In this document: positions 15,898 through 23,970 of the stretch, piece by piece | How the letters are laid out: every line of letters starts with the position of its first letter | How positions within the stretch are numbered: position 1 is the stretch's first letter | NCBI RefSeq assembly: GCF_014649735.1 | Contig: NZ_BMTP01000014.1 | Coordinates: 183,214 to 247,213 of the forward strand | DNA: 64,000 bases | Source of the DNA: Streptomyces lavendofoliae | Lineage (GTDB): Bacteria > Actinomycetota > Actinomycetes > Streptomycetales > Streptomycetaceae | Direction: 5' to 3' | Notes under the pieces: model-generated | Databases searched by the model: none | Told to the model about the DNA's origin: nothing | Seen by the model: the letters and a program-made list of their open reading frames with translations, nothing else | Position numbers and translations under genes: made by a program

Positions 15898-16396
15898 CGG
15901 GGCTGAGCTTCACCAGGGCGCACAGCGTCTTCACGGACACCTTCCAGGTGTCCTGCTGGTGCACGGCGGTTCCCTTGGAGTCGGGCAGGGCGGGGGTGCC
16001 CCCGACCAGCAGGTCGTAGGTGACGTCGGCGCGGTCGGCGGACGTGAAGGCCACGTCCTTGACCTTCACGGACGTCCGGGCCGCCTCCGGGCCGGCGGAG
16101 AAGGCCTGGAGCACGGGCCGCATCCGGTCGCCGTTCTCCAGCACCGCGGCCTTCTGGTCGATCGGCGTCCTGGGGTCGAAGAAGGTGGTCCAGTTCTTCC
16201 GGATCTCCTGCCGGGCCGCTGCGGGGTCGGCGGGCTGGTTCCCCTCCCGGGCCGCCGTCGCGGTGGGCGTCGGGGAGCTCTGCGGCTCGCCGCCGCCGTC
16301 GTCGCCGCAGCCGGCGGCGACCGGTACCAGTACCAGCACGGCGGCCGCGGCCAGGGCCGCGGTGCGCGGGTGCTTGCGGGGGCTCTTGTGGACCAT
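15872..16396 (-). CDS. Small secreted lipoprotein, Mtb12-like
   Basis: A 174-residue lipoprotein: basic N-terminus, Ala/Leu/Val core, lipobox VAAGC with Cys30, then a Ser/Thr/Pro linker. The globular domain begins near residue 62 (RQEIRKNWTTFFDPRTPIDQ), with VLENGDRMRPVLQAF and a C-terminal half of short strands, resembling the low-molecular-weight antigen Mtb12 C-terminal domain. Function of that family is unknown. The 26-nt overlap with the downstream substrate-binding protein gene indicates co-translation and perhaps a role in the same uptake system. An alternative GTG lies 9 nt upstream of the ATG used here. Confidence 0.78.
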   Translation of the reverse strand: MVHKSPRKHPRTAALAAAAVLVLVPVAAGCGDDGGGEPQSSPTPTATAAREGNQPADPAAARQEIRKNWTTFFDPRTPIDQKAAVLENGDRMRPVLQAFSAGPEAARTSVKVKDVAFTSADRADVTYDLLVGGTPALPDSKGTAVHQQDTWKVSVKTLCALVKLSPDASAVPGC

Positions 16397-16491
16397 CTGG
16401 CTCACCACCGGGTTCCGGGGTCTGTGCCTTGTTGGGCCTTCTTGGGCATAGTGCAAGGAATCGCCATACATCGCCAGCCGGAGGGTTCGGG

Positions 16492-16887
16492 ATGCCGACG
16501 TCGCGGGTGCTGTGGTGGGGCGGGATCGTGGCCGCCGCCGCCGGCGTGGTGCTGTGCGTGCTGGGCTGGTACGGGGTGTCCGGCGAGCGCTTCGCGGAGC
16601 GGCAGGTCCCGTACCTGGCGTCCCGCACGGTGCCGGGCGCCGCCCTGCTGGTCGCCGGGGCGGTGTTGCTGGCCGGCGGCCCGCCGCGGCGGGGCCCCGG
16701 AGGCGGGGCGGTGCGGGAGCCCGGCGCGGACGACGTCCGCCCCTCCTCCTCCGGCCCGCCGGTGCGGGTGCCGGGCGGGACGCTGGCGCACCGCCCGGAC
16801 TGTCCGCTGGTGGCCGGCAAGGCGGACGCGGTGCCGGCCGGGGACGCGGCGCTCGACCCGTGTCCGGTGTGCGAGCCGGAGGTCTGA
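16492..16887 (+). CDS. Two-TM membrane protein with HxxDCP/CxxC tail
   Basis: A 131-residue protein with two hydrophobic segments (residues about 7-27 and 45-64), a disordered Gly/Pro linker, and a C-terminal motif LAHRPDCPLVAGK ... DPCPVCEPEV. The His and three Cys could form a small metal site. It starts at ATG 16492 after GGAGGG with ideal spacing and ends 7 nt before the permease fusion. Its operon position suggests an accessory subunit of the ABC importer, perhaps tethering or assembling it; this is inference. I do not recognise a named family. Confidence 0.75.
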   Translation: MPTSRVLWWGGIVAAAAGVVLCVLGWYGVSGERFAERQVPYLASRTVPGAALLVAGAVLLAGGPPRRGPGGGAVREPGADDVRPSSSGPPVRVPGGTLAHRPDCPLVAGKADAVPAGDAALDPCPVCEPEV

Positions 16888-16894
16888 GGCCCCG

Positions 16895-19630
16895 GTGCCC
16901 TCGCTGACGTACGACCTCGTCCTCGCCGGGCTGGCGGTGGGCAGCGCGGCGGCCCTGACCGGGATCGGGCTGATCGTCACATACCGCGCGACGGGCGTGC
17001 TGAACCTCGCGCACGGCGCGATCGCCATGGTCTGCGCGTACGTGCTGCGCGAGCTGGTGGTGGAGGCGGGCTGGCCGCTGCCGCTCGCCGCCTGCCTGAC
17101 CCTGCTGGTCGTGGCGCCCGGCATCGGGCTGGTGCTGGACCGGGCGGTGTTCCGGCCGGCGGCGGTGCTGGGCCTGGACCCGGCCAGGACCCTGGTGGCG
17201 TCGATCGGCGTGTTCGTGCTGCTCGTCGGCGGCGCGACCCTGGTCTGGGGCGAGGGGGCGCGGGCGGACGCGCCGGTGCTGCTGGGCGACGACCCGTGGG
17301 CGCAGCTCACCGCGGTGCTGCTGGTGGGCGGCGCGGTCGGGGCGGTGACCCGGTGGACGCGGCTGGGGCGCGAGCTGCGGGCGGTCGTGGACAACCGGGA
17401 GCTGGCGGTGCTCAGCGGGATCGCGGCGGACCGGGTGTCGGCGGCGGGCTGGGCGTTCGGGTCGTTCACGGCGGGCCTGACGGGCGTGCTGCTGGCGCCC
17501 TACGTCCGGCTCGACCCGTACGGGCTGCCGCTGCTGGTCGTCGAGGTGATCGCGGTGGCGGTGGCCGCCAGGATGCGGAGCCTGCCGGTGGCGGTGGCGA
17601 CGGCGCTGGCCATCGGTGTCGCCCAGGCGCAGCTGACCCGCCTCCACCCGGCGGGCTGGGCCGGCCCGCTGGTCCAGGCCGTCGCCACCAACCTGTTCGT
17701 CGTCGCCCTGCTGGTCGCCGCCCTGGCGCTGCCGGGGGTGGGGGCGCGGGACGTCGGGCCGCGCGCCGCCCCGGCGGGGGCGCGCGTCCCGGCCGGGCTG
17801 TGGGTGGTCGCGGGGGTGCTGTACCTGCTGCCGCTCGGCTTCGCCGGGAGCGACCTGCGGACCGCGGTCCAGGTGCCGGCGCTGGCGGTGGTCCTGCTGT
17901 CCCTGGTCGTGGTCACCGGCCGGGGCGGGCAGATCTCGCTCGGCCAGGCGGCGTACGCGGGTCTGGGGGCGCTGTTCACGGCACTGCTGGCGGCCGGACG
18001 CTTCCCGGGCCTGCCGGCCCTGGCGGAGCCGGCCGCGCTCCTGGTGGCCGTGGCGCTGGTCGCCCCGCTGGGCCTGCTCACGGGCGGGCCGGCGATCCGC
18101 CGCCACGGCCTGGCCCTGGCGCTGGCGACGCTGGCGGTGGGGGTGGCGGTGAGCCGGTTCGTCTTCGCGCAGCCGTACGCGACGGCGGGGCTGACGCTGT
18201 CGCGCCCGGCCGGCCTGGCACCGGACCGCGCGTACTACGCCGTGGAGCTCGCCGTGCTGGCGTGCGCCCTACTGCTGGTCGCCGCACTGCGCCGGGGCCG
18301 TACGGGCAGGGCGCTGGCCGCGCTGCGCGACCACGAGGCGGGCGCGCAGGCGGCGGGCGTGCGGGTCCCGGCCCTGAAGGTCCTGGCCTTCGTGGCGGGC
18401 GCCGCCCTGGCCGCGCTGGGCGGCGGCCTGCTCGGCATGGGCGTCCAGGCCTTCGACCCGGCGGCGTACGACCCGGTGCGGGGGCTGCTGTGGTTCGCCG
18501 CCGTGCTCGTGCTGGGCGCCGACAGCCTGCTGGCCCCGCTGGCCGCCGCGGCCCTGCTGGTCGGCCTCGACGCGGGCGCCCGGGGCGGCGCCGCGGCCGC
18601 CGTGATCGGGCTGCTGGCCGCCTTCACGGCGCGCGTCCCCCCGCTGGCCTCGCTCCTGCCGGGCGCCGCCGGGACCCCGCGTCGCACGCGCCCGCCCGCG
18701 CCGGTGGCCCCCGGCGCGGCCGGCCGGCCGGTGTCCGCGGCCGCGGACGCCCCCCGGCCCCCGACCGCGCCCCCGGCACCCTCGTCCGGCCCCCCGCCCG
18801 GAACCGGAACCGGCACCGGCACCGGCACCGAAACCGGCACCGACACCGGCACCACCGGTACCCGTACCGACACCGCCGCCCGCCCCGCCGGGGTCCGGGC
18901 GCTCCGCCACCGCCCGCCGGCCCGCACCGCACCGCGTCCCCCGGCGCCGCCCCGCCCCGCACGGCGGCCCGCCGCCCCCGCGCCCGTACGCGGACTGGAG
19001 GCCCACGGCCTGACCCTCCGCCACACCGGGTTCACCGCCCTCGACCGCGTCGACCTGCGCGTGGAGCCGGGCAGGGTCACCGCGCTCGTCGGGCCCAACG
19101 GGGCGGGGAAGAGCAGCCTGTTCCACTGCCTGGCCGGCACCGCCCGCCCCACCGCCGGGCGGGTCGGGCTGGACGGCACCGACATCACCCTCCGGCCCGC
19201 GCACGCCCGGGCCCGGCTCGGCATCGCCCGCACGTTCCAGGAGCCGGCCGTGTTCCCGTCGCTGACCGTCGAGGAGAACGTCCGCGTCGGCGGCGAGCAG
19301 GGCCGGGTGCGCGACGATCCGTACGCCGTCGAGCGCGCCCTGCGCCTCCTGGGTCTGACCGGCGCCCGCCACCTGCCCGCCGGCGGGCTGTCCACGGGCG
19401 CCGTGCGCCGCGTCGAGGTGGCCCGCGTCCTGGCGGGGCAGCCGCACACGCTCCTGCTCGACGAACCCGCCGCCGGGCTGGACGCGGCCGAGGCCGCCAT
19501 GCTCGCCCGGGTGCTCAAGGCCCTGGCGGCGGACGGCACGGCGGTGCTGGTCGTCGAGCACGACGTGGACCTGGTCGCGGACGTCGCGGACACCGTGCAC
19601 GTCATGGAGGCGGGGCGGATCGTGTCATGA
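16895..19630 (+). CDS. LivH-LivM-LivG fusion: two permeases and an ATPase in one polypeptide
   Basis: A 911-residue protein. Residues about 1-285 are a LivH-type permease (TGIGLIVTYRATGVLNLAHG, about 8 TMs). Residues about 300-590 are a LivM-type permease (TGRGGQISLGQAAYAGLGA, and the DHEAGAQAAGV cytoplasmic loop). Residues about 590-698 are a disordered linker with Gly-Thr repeats. Residues about 699-911 are a LivG-type ATPase: Walker A GPNGAGKSS (Lys739), Q-loop ARTFQEP, signature LSTGAVRR (832), Walker B LLLDEPAAGLD and H-loop VVEHDVD. The GTG start has GAGG 5 nt upstream. Normally these are three proteins; the fusion fixes their 1:1:1 ratio. Substrate class is amino-acid-like, identity unknown. 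The four-base ATGA overlap couples it to livF. Confidence 0.88.
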   Translation: MPSLTYDLVLAGLAVGSAAALTGIGLIVTYRATGVLNLAHGAIAMVCAYVLRELVVEAGWPLPLAACLTLLVVAPGIGLVLDRAVFRPAAVLGLDPARTLVASIGVFVLLVGGATLVWGEGARADAPVLLGDDPWAQLTAVLLVGGAVGAVTRWTRLGRELRAVVDNRELAVLSGIAADRVSAAGWAFGSFTAGLTGVLLAPYVRLDPYGLPLLVVEVIAVAVAARMRSLPVAVATALAIGVAQAQLTRLHPAGWAGPLVQAVATNLFVVALLVAALALPGVGARDVGPRAAPAGARVPAGLWVVAGVLYLLPLGFAGSDLRTAVQVPALAVVLLSLVVVTGRGGQISLGQAAYAGLGALFTALLAAGRFPGLPALAEPAALLVAVALVAPLGLLTGGPAIRRHGLALALATLAVGVAVSRFVFAQPYATAGLTLSRPAGLAPDRAYYAVELAVLACALLLVAALRRGRTGRALAALRDHEAGAQAAGVRVPALKVLAFVAGAALAALGGGLLGMGVQAFDPAAYDPVRGLLWFAAVLVLGADSLLAPLAAAALLVGLDAGARGGAAAAVIGLLAAFTARVPPLASLLPGAAGTPRRTRPPAPVAPGAAGRPVSAAADAPRPPTAPPAPSSGPPPGTGTGTGTGTETGTDTGTTGTRTDTAARPAGVRALRHRPPARTAPRPPAPPRPARRPAAPAPVRGLEAHGLTLRHTGFTALDRVDLRVEPGRVTALVGPNGAGKSSLFHCLAGTARPTAGRVGLDGTDITLRPAHARARLGIARTFQEPAVFPSLTVEENVRVGGEQGRVRDDPYAVERALRLLGLTGARHLPAGGLSTGAVRRVEVARVLAGQPHTLLLDEPAAGLDAAEAAMLARVLKALAADGTAVLVVEHDVDLVADVADTVHVMEAGRIVS
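18801..18873. repeat. Hexamer microsatellite encoding the Gly-Thr linker
   Basis: About twelve imperfect copies of GGAACC/GGCACC encode alternating Gly-Thr with Glu/Asp variants in the linker between the LivM and LivG parts. It is in frame and should be length-variable between strains. Confidence 0.8.
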
Positions 19631-20340
19631 GCATCGAGATCGCGCTGCGCTCCGCCCGGGTCCGCTACGGCGCCCTGGAGGCCCTCCACGGCGTCGACCT
19701 CCCGGTCCCGGCGGCCACCGTCACCGTACTGCTGGGCCGCAACGGATCGGGGCGTACGACCGTGCTGCGCGCCCTCGCCGGCACGGTGCCGCTGAGCGCC
19801 GGACGGGTCGTGTGGCGGGGCGCCGACGTGACACGGCTGCCCGCCCACCGCCGGGCGCGGCGCGGCCTGTGCTTCGTACCGGACCGCCGCGCGCTGTACG
19901 CCACGCTCACGGTCGCCGAGAATCTCGCGCTGAGCGCCCCCGGCCGGGACCCCGCGCCCGCCCTGGACGCCTACCCCGAGCTCCGCCCGCTGCTCGCCCG
20001 GCCCGCCGGCACGCTCTCCGGCGGCGAGCAGCGGATGCTCGCGCTCTCCCGCGCCCTGCTCGCGCCCGCGCGGGTCGTCCTCGTCGACGAGCCGGCGCTC
20101 GGCATGTCGCCCGTCGTCGCGGCCCGCACCCACCGCCTGCTGCGCGGTCTTTGCGACCGGTACGGCGCGGCGGTGGTGGTGGCCGAGCAGCGCCCGCCGG
20201 CGGGGCTGCCCGGCGGGTCGCCGGTGCACGAACTACGGCGCGGGACCCTGTCGTTCAGCGGCGAGCTGGCCGAGTTCACTTCCCGCGCGGCGCGGGAACG
20301 GCGGCCGCCTTCGGGGCGGGCTTCAGGCCGGGAAGGGTGA
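19627..20340 (+). CDS. livF: LivF-type ABC ATPase with Arg in Walker A
   Basis: A 237-residue ATPase of the branched-chain amino acid importer type. It has GLCFVPDRRALYATLTVAENLAL, an intact signature LSGGEQRM (130-137), Walker B VVLVDEP, and the Gln-type switch VVVAEQ usual in LivF. Walker A reads GRNGSGRTT (37-45): Arg43 stands where Lys is nearly invariant, encoded by CGT. In the heterodimer this Walker A pairs with the LivG signature, so one ATP site may be weakened while LivG Lys739 with LivF LSGGE forms the other. It overlaps the fusion gene by ATGA. The last 65 bp overlap the Rpf-like gene on the other strand. Confidence 0.85.
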   Translation: MSIEIALRSARVRYGALEALHGVDLPVPAATVTVLLGRNGSGRTTVLRALAGTVPLSAGRVVWRGADVTRLPAHRRARRGLCFVPDRRALYATLTVAENLALSAPGRDPAPALDAYPELRPLLARPAGTLSGGEQRMLALSRALLAPARVVLVDEPALGMSPVVAARTHRLLRGLCDRYGAAVVVAEQRPPAGLPGGSPVHELRRGTLSFSGELAEFTSRAARERRPPSGRASGREG

Positions 20341-20893
20341 GCATCATGCCCGGCCGGATCCGGTCGGGGTCGCTGCCCACGACCTTGTGGTTCGCCTTGT
20401 ACAGCGCCTTCCAGCCGCCGGGCACCTTGAAGCGCCGCGCCACGAAGGACAGCGTGTCGTCCGGCTGGACGGTGTGGGCGCGGCCGGAGAGGCCGTACTT
20501 CTTGGAGCAGACGGGCCAGGCCTTCCACCCGTGCCAGCGCAGCACCTCCTCGGCGACAGCGATCTGCTGCGGCCTGGTCGCCAGGTCGGCGCGGCGGGCG
20601 TGGGCGAGACCGCCGTACGCCTCCCAGGTGGACTGCTTGAACTGCAGCCCGCCGTAGAAGCCGTTGCCGGTGTTGAGGTTCCACCGGCCGCTGCTCTCGC
20701 AGTCCGCGACGCAGCCCCAGGGCCACTGGTCACCGGCGCAGCCGGGTGCGGACGCGGTCCGGGCCCCGGGGCCGGACGCGGGCGGGGGAGGGTGGGAGCC
20801 GGGGCCGGCCGGGGCCGCGACCGCGGCCGTCGTTCCCCAGGCGAGCAGCAGCACGGCGGGCAGCGCGCCCGGCCACAAACGGATCTTCGGCAT
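20276..20893 (-). CDS. Secreted Rpf-like transglycosylase with LysM
   Basis: A 205-residue secreted protein. It has a signal peptide (residues 1-27), a Pro/Gly-rich linker, and a resuscitation-promoting-factor domain over residues about 52-130 (WGCVADCESSGRWNLNTGNG, FYGGLQFKQSTWEAYGG) with catalytic Glu66 next to Cys65, which can pair with Cys129. A LysM peptidoglycan-binding domain covers residues about 138-190 (HTVQPDDTLSFVARRFKV). Rpf enzymes cleave peptidoglycan and promote spore germination and regrowth. The 3' end overlaps livF by 65 bp in antisense orientation. Family certain; which of the several Streptomyces Rpf paralogues it matches is not assigned. Confidence 0.92.
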   Translation of the reverse strand: MPKIRLWPGALPAVLLLAWGTTAAVAAPAGPGSHPPPPASGPGARTASAPGCAGDQWPWGCVADCESSGRWNLNTGNGFYGGLQFKQSTWEAYGGLAHARRADLATRPQQIAVAEEVLRWHGWKAWPVCSKKYGLSGRAHTVQPDDTLSFVARRFKVPGGWKALYKANHKVVGSDPDRIRPGMMLTLPGLKPAPKAAAVPAPRGK

Positions 20894-21085
20894 CGGCTCA
20901 CGCTAGGCGGGGCGCGGGGGCCGCCCGGCGCCGCCGCGCGGGGCGGCGGCCGGACCCCACCCGGTCGGCCGACGCACCGGGGCGCGGCCGACCCGTGACT
21001 CCGGCCGCATATCACCCGTTGAACCCTTCATGAGACGAGCCGGGAACCGCCCGGCTTCGCACGCAACGAGTCCGAGGAGCCACCC

Positions 21086-21877
21086 GTGCCCCGCATGCTC
21101 GACGTCAGCGAGGACGTACGCGCCGAGATCGGCGACGAAGAAGCCGACCGGCTGCTCGCCGGCGAGAACGCCCCGGGCAGCTACGACTGCACCTCCTGCC
21201 GCACCCCGGGCGACTCCGAGCAGGAGCGCACCAGCACCGTCCTGTTCGTGGGCGAGGAGACCGCCGTCCTCGCCTTCGCCCACGCCACCTGCATCCCCTC
21301 GCAGGTCGTCAAGGTCGCCGAGGAGCAGCTCCAGGGCGCCGTCCGGTCGATCACCGGCGCGGAGGCGCAGGCGGCGGCCGCCACCGCGCCCGTACCGGCC
21401 GGCGACCAGGCCGTCCTGGGCGTCACCAGCGGTCTCGTGCTGATCGACAACGAGCTGCACCCGGCTCTCGTCGTCGAGCCGACCGCGCCGATCGCGCGCC
21501 CCGGGACGACCGGCGGCGGTGACGAGTTCCTGCCGCTGCTGATCGAACAGGGCTTCCTGCCGGTGGGTGACGTCAACCAGCGGCCGAGCCCGATCGCCGG
21601 CTGGTCGGTGCTGCTCGCCATGGGTCAGCTGCACGCCATCCTCCAGCCGGGTACGGGCGGCGGCAGCCCCGTCGCCTGGTGGCAGGCCCACCAGCCGCTC
21701 CAGGTCACCGAGGGCTGGCGCGCGGCGGCGAACAAGTCGCACACGGTGCTGGTCTTCGCGGCTCCGGTCGGCTCCATCGGCCAGCAGCCGCGTGAGGACC
21801 TGCTGCGGGACGCTCTGGAGAAGGCGGCCGCGAACGGCCGGCTGGTCGCGGCGGCGATGCCGCTGGCCGGTACCTGA
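21086..21877 (+). CDS. Conserved actinomycete protein of unknown function
   Basis: A 263-residue soluble protein with no signal or membrane segment. It has CTSCRTPGD near residue 35, a mixed alpha/beta core with HATCIPSQVVKV, DQAVLGVTSGLVLIDNELHPALVVEP, and a second half containing GWSVLLAMGQLHAI and HTVLVFAAPVGSIG. The two-Cys motif might bind metal. I recall this as a widespread Streptomyces protein without known role. GTG 21086 follows GGAG by 8 nt; an ATG three codons later is possible. It is coupled by TGATG to the next gene. Confidence 0.8.
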   Translation: MPRMLDVSEDVRAEIGDEEADRLLAGENAPGSYDCTSCRTPGDSEQERTSTVLFVGEETAVLAFAHATCIPSQVVKVAEEQLQGAVRSITGAEAQAAAATAPVPAGDQAVLGVTSGLVLIDNELHPALVVEPTAPIARPGTTGGGDEFLPLLIEQGFLPVGDVNQRPSPIAGWSVLLAMGQLHAILQPGTGGGSPVAWWQAHQPLQVTEGWRAAANKSHTVLVFAAPVGSIGQQPREDLLRDALEKAAANGRLVAAAMPLAGT

Positions 21878-22374
21878 TGCACTCGGCGGCGACGGAGGGC
21901 CGGACCGCGCAGGACCCGCAGGACCCGGCCGTACGCCCCGGTGCGCGGAGCGGGTACGCGGCGCCCCTGCCGCGCCCGGCGTTTTCCGCACCGGGGCCGC
22001 ATCCGAAGGGCGGTGAGGTCGTTGGCTCATACGTGCACGCATACGAGTCTTCCCGCCAGCCGTACCAGCAGATTCCCGCCATGCGTTCCACGCAGGACGG
22101 ACTGTCCGCCGCCCCGTCGGCCACGCCGATCTACGACGCGCTGTACTCCGAGTACCTGAGGTCGTTCAGGAGCCTGCCGGGCGACCGCAGCGGCGAGGAG
22201 GACCTGGGCTTCAGGGCGTTCGGTTCGTCCGGGCCGGGCGGCGGCGCGGGGTCGTACCCGACGCACCACGGCGGTTACACGAGCGGCTGGCAGCCGGTCC
22301 AGTCGATGCGCCGGGCGACCGGCTACCACCACGTACCGGCGGCACTGCCACCGGCGCCCCGCAGGGGGCTGTGA
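21877..22374 (+). CDS. Unknown Streptomyces protein (DUF6643-like)
   Basis: A 165-residue protein rich in Ser, Gly, Pro and Tyr, with a recognisable block HAYESSRQPYQQIPAMRST, then YDALYSEYLRSFRSLPGDRS, and C-terminus HVPAALPPAPRRGL, as in the DUF6643 family. It is probably disordered apart from a short helix. The ATG at 21877 shares one base with the upstream stop (TGATG), implying coupled translation. The conserved part begins around residue 52, so a shorter product from a downstream start near 22033 is possible. No function can be proposed from sequence. Confidence 0.68.
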   Translation: MHSAATEGRTAQDPQDPAVRPGARSGYAAPLPRPAFSAPGPHPKGGEVVGSYVHAYESSRQPYQQIPAMRSTQDGLSAAPSATPIYDALYSEYLRSFRSLPGDRSGEEDLGFRAFGSSGPGGGAGSYPTHHGGYTSGWQPVQSMRRATGYHHVPAALPPAPRRGL

Positions 22375-22389
22375 CCGGCGGCGGCCACG

Positions 22390-22430
22390 ACGGCGGGGCC
22401 GGAGCGAACGATTCGCTCCGGCCCCGCCGT
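22390..22430. terminator. Bidirectional terminator hairpin, 19-bp stem
   Basis: A perfect 19-nt inverted repeat (arms 22390-22408 and 22412-22430, loop CGA) between the DUF6643-like gene and convergent der. It is one of the strongest stems in the window. Confidence 0.9.
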
Positions 22431-22452
22431 CGTCATGCGCCCGGTGGGCGCG

Positions 22453-23901
22453 TCACTTCTTGCGACCGCGCTTCTCGCGCACCCGCACCGAGATGTGGAT
22501 CGGCGTGCCCTCGAAACCGAACTCCTCGCGCAGCCGGCGCTCGACGAACCGGCGGTAGCCGTGCTCCAGGAAGCCGGACGCGAACAGCACGAACCGCGGC
22601 GGCTTGGTGCCCGCCTGCGTACCGAACAGGATGCGCGGCTGCTTGCCGCCGCGGATGGGGTGCGGGTGGGCGGCGACCAGTTCGCCGAGGAACGCGTTCA
22701 GCCGTCCGGTGGGGACGCGGGTCTCCCAGCCGGCCAGCGCCGTCTCGATCGCCGGGACGAGCCGGTCCATGTGGCGGCCGGTGCGGGCGGAGACGTTGAC
22801 GCGCGGCGCCCAGGCGACCTGCTGCATCTCCGTCTCGATCTCGCGCTCCAGGTAGTAGCGCCGCTCCTCGTCGAGGTCGTCCCACTTGTTGTACGCGATG
22901 ACGAGCGCGCGGCCCGCCTCCACGGCCATGGTGATGATGCGCTGGTCCTGGACCGAGATGGACTCGGTGGTGTCGATCAGGACGACGGCCACCTCCGCCT
23001 TCTCCACGGCGGCGGCGGTACGCAGCGAGGCGTAGTAGTCCGCGCCCTCCTGGAGGTGGACCTTCTTGCGGATGCCCGCGGTGTCGACGAACTTCCAGGT
23101 GGTGCCGCCCAGTTCGATCAGCTCGTCGACCGGGTCGCGGGTGGTGCCGGCCACCTCGTTGACGACCACCCGCTCCTCGCCGGCGACCTGGTTGAGCAGG
23201 GACGACTTGCCGACGTTCGGGCGGCCGATGAGCGCGATGCGGCGCGGGCCGCCGACGGCGGTGCCGAAGGTCTGCTCGGGGGCCTCGGGAAGGGCCTTGA
23301 GGACCTCGTCGAGGAGGTCGCCGGTGCCGCGGCCGTGCAGGGCCGAGACCGGGAACGGCTCGCCCAGCCCGAGCGACCAGAGCATGGAGGCGTCGGCCTC
23401 GGCCGAGGGGCCGTCGACCTTGTTGGCGGCGAGGACGACGGGTTTCCCGGCGCGGCGCAGCAGCTTGACGACGGCCTCGTCGGTGTCGGTGGCGCCCACG
23501 GTGGCGTCGACGACGAAGACGACCGCGTCGGCGGCCTCGATGGCGTACTCGGCCTGGGCGGCGACGGAGGCGTCGATGCCGAGGACGTCCTGCTCCCAGC
23601 CGCCGGTGTCGACGACCTTGAAGCGGCGGCCGGCCCACTCCGCCTCGTAGGTGACGCGGTCCCGGGTGACGCCGGGCTTGTCCTCGACGACGGCCTCGCG
23701 GCGGCCGATGATGCGGTTCACCAGGGTCGACTTGCCGACGTTCGGCCGGCCGACGACGGCGAGCACGGGGAGCGGGCCGTGCCCGGCCTCCTCGATGGCG
23801 CCCTCGACGTCCTCGATGTCGAAGCCCTCTTCGGCGGCGAGCTCCATGAACTCCGTGTACTCGGTGTCGCCGAGTGCCCCGTGGTCGTGCTGGTCGTTCA
23901 T
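22453..23901 (-). CDS. der: Ribosome-assembly GTPase Der (EngA)
   Basis: A 482-residue GTPase with two tandem G domains: PVLAVVGRPNVGKSTL with DTGG (residues about 46-100) and IALIGRPNVGKSSL with DTAG (about 220-270), then NKVD and NKWD guanine motifs. The C-terminal KH-like domain ends in a basic VRVREKRGRKK. Der binds the 50S subunit during late assembly. An acidic N-terminal extension of about 40 residues (EYTEFMELAAEEGFDIEDVE) is typical of actinobacterial Der. It lies downstream of plsC and cmk in the same direction; in several bacteria cmk and der are linked or fused. Confidence 0.97.
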   Translation of the reverse strand: MNDQHDHGALGDTEYTEFMELAAEEGFDIEDVEGAIEEAGHGPLPVLAVVGRPNVGKSTLVNRIIGRREAVVEDKPGVTRDRVTYEAEWAGRRFKVVDTGGWEQDVLGIDASVAAQAEYAIEAADAVVFVVDATVGATDTDEAVVKLLRRAGKPVVLAANKVDGPSAEADASMLWSLGLGEPFPVSALHGRGTGDLLDEVLKALPEAPEQTFGTAVGGPRRIALIGRPNVGKSSLLNQVAGEERVVVNEVAGTTRDPVDELIELGGTTWKFVDTAGIRKKVHLQEGADYYASLRTAAAVEKAEVAVVLIDTTESISVQDQRIITMAVEAGRALVIAYNKWDDLDEERRYYLEREIETEMQQVAWAPRVNVSARTGRHMDRLVPAIETALAGWETRVPTGRLNAFLGELVAAHPHPIRGGKQPRILFGTQAGTKPPRFVLFASGFLEHGYRRFVERRLREEFGFEGTPIHISVRVREKRGRKK

Positions 23902-23970
23902 GAAGTCCGTTCCTCGTTCATCATCGTCATCGGCGGATCGAGTGATCCGCTACTCAAGACTCAGTCTCGC

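Noticed and set aside
15530..16890. An open frame extending the Liv fusion upstream by about 455 residues
   Set aside because: Its sequence is antisense to the substrate-binding protein and lipoprotein genes, has no domain pattern, and the GTG at 16895 has a ribosome-binding site and the conserved LivH N-terminus.
19388..19411. LivG signature LSTGA as evidence of a dead ATPase
   Set aside because: LivG-type signatures commonly differ from LSGGQ, so on its own this is not degenerate; only the LivF Walker A arginine is reported as unusual.
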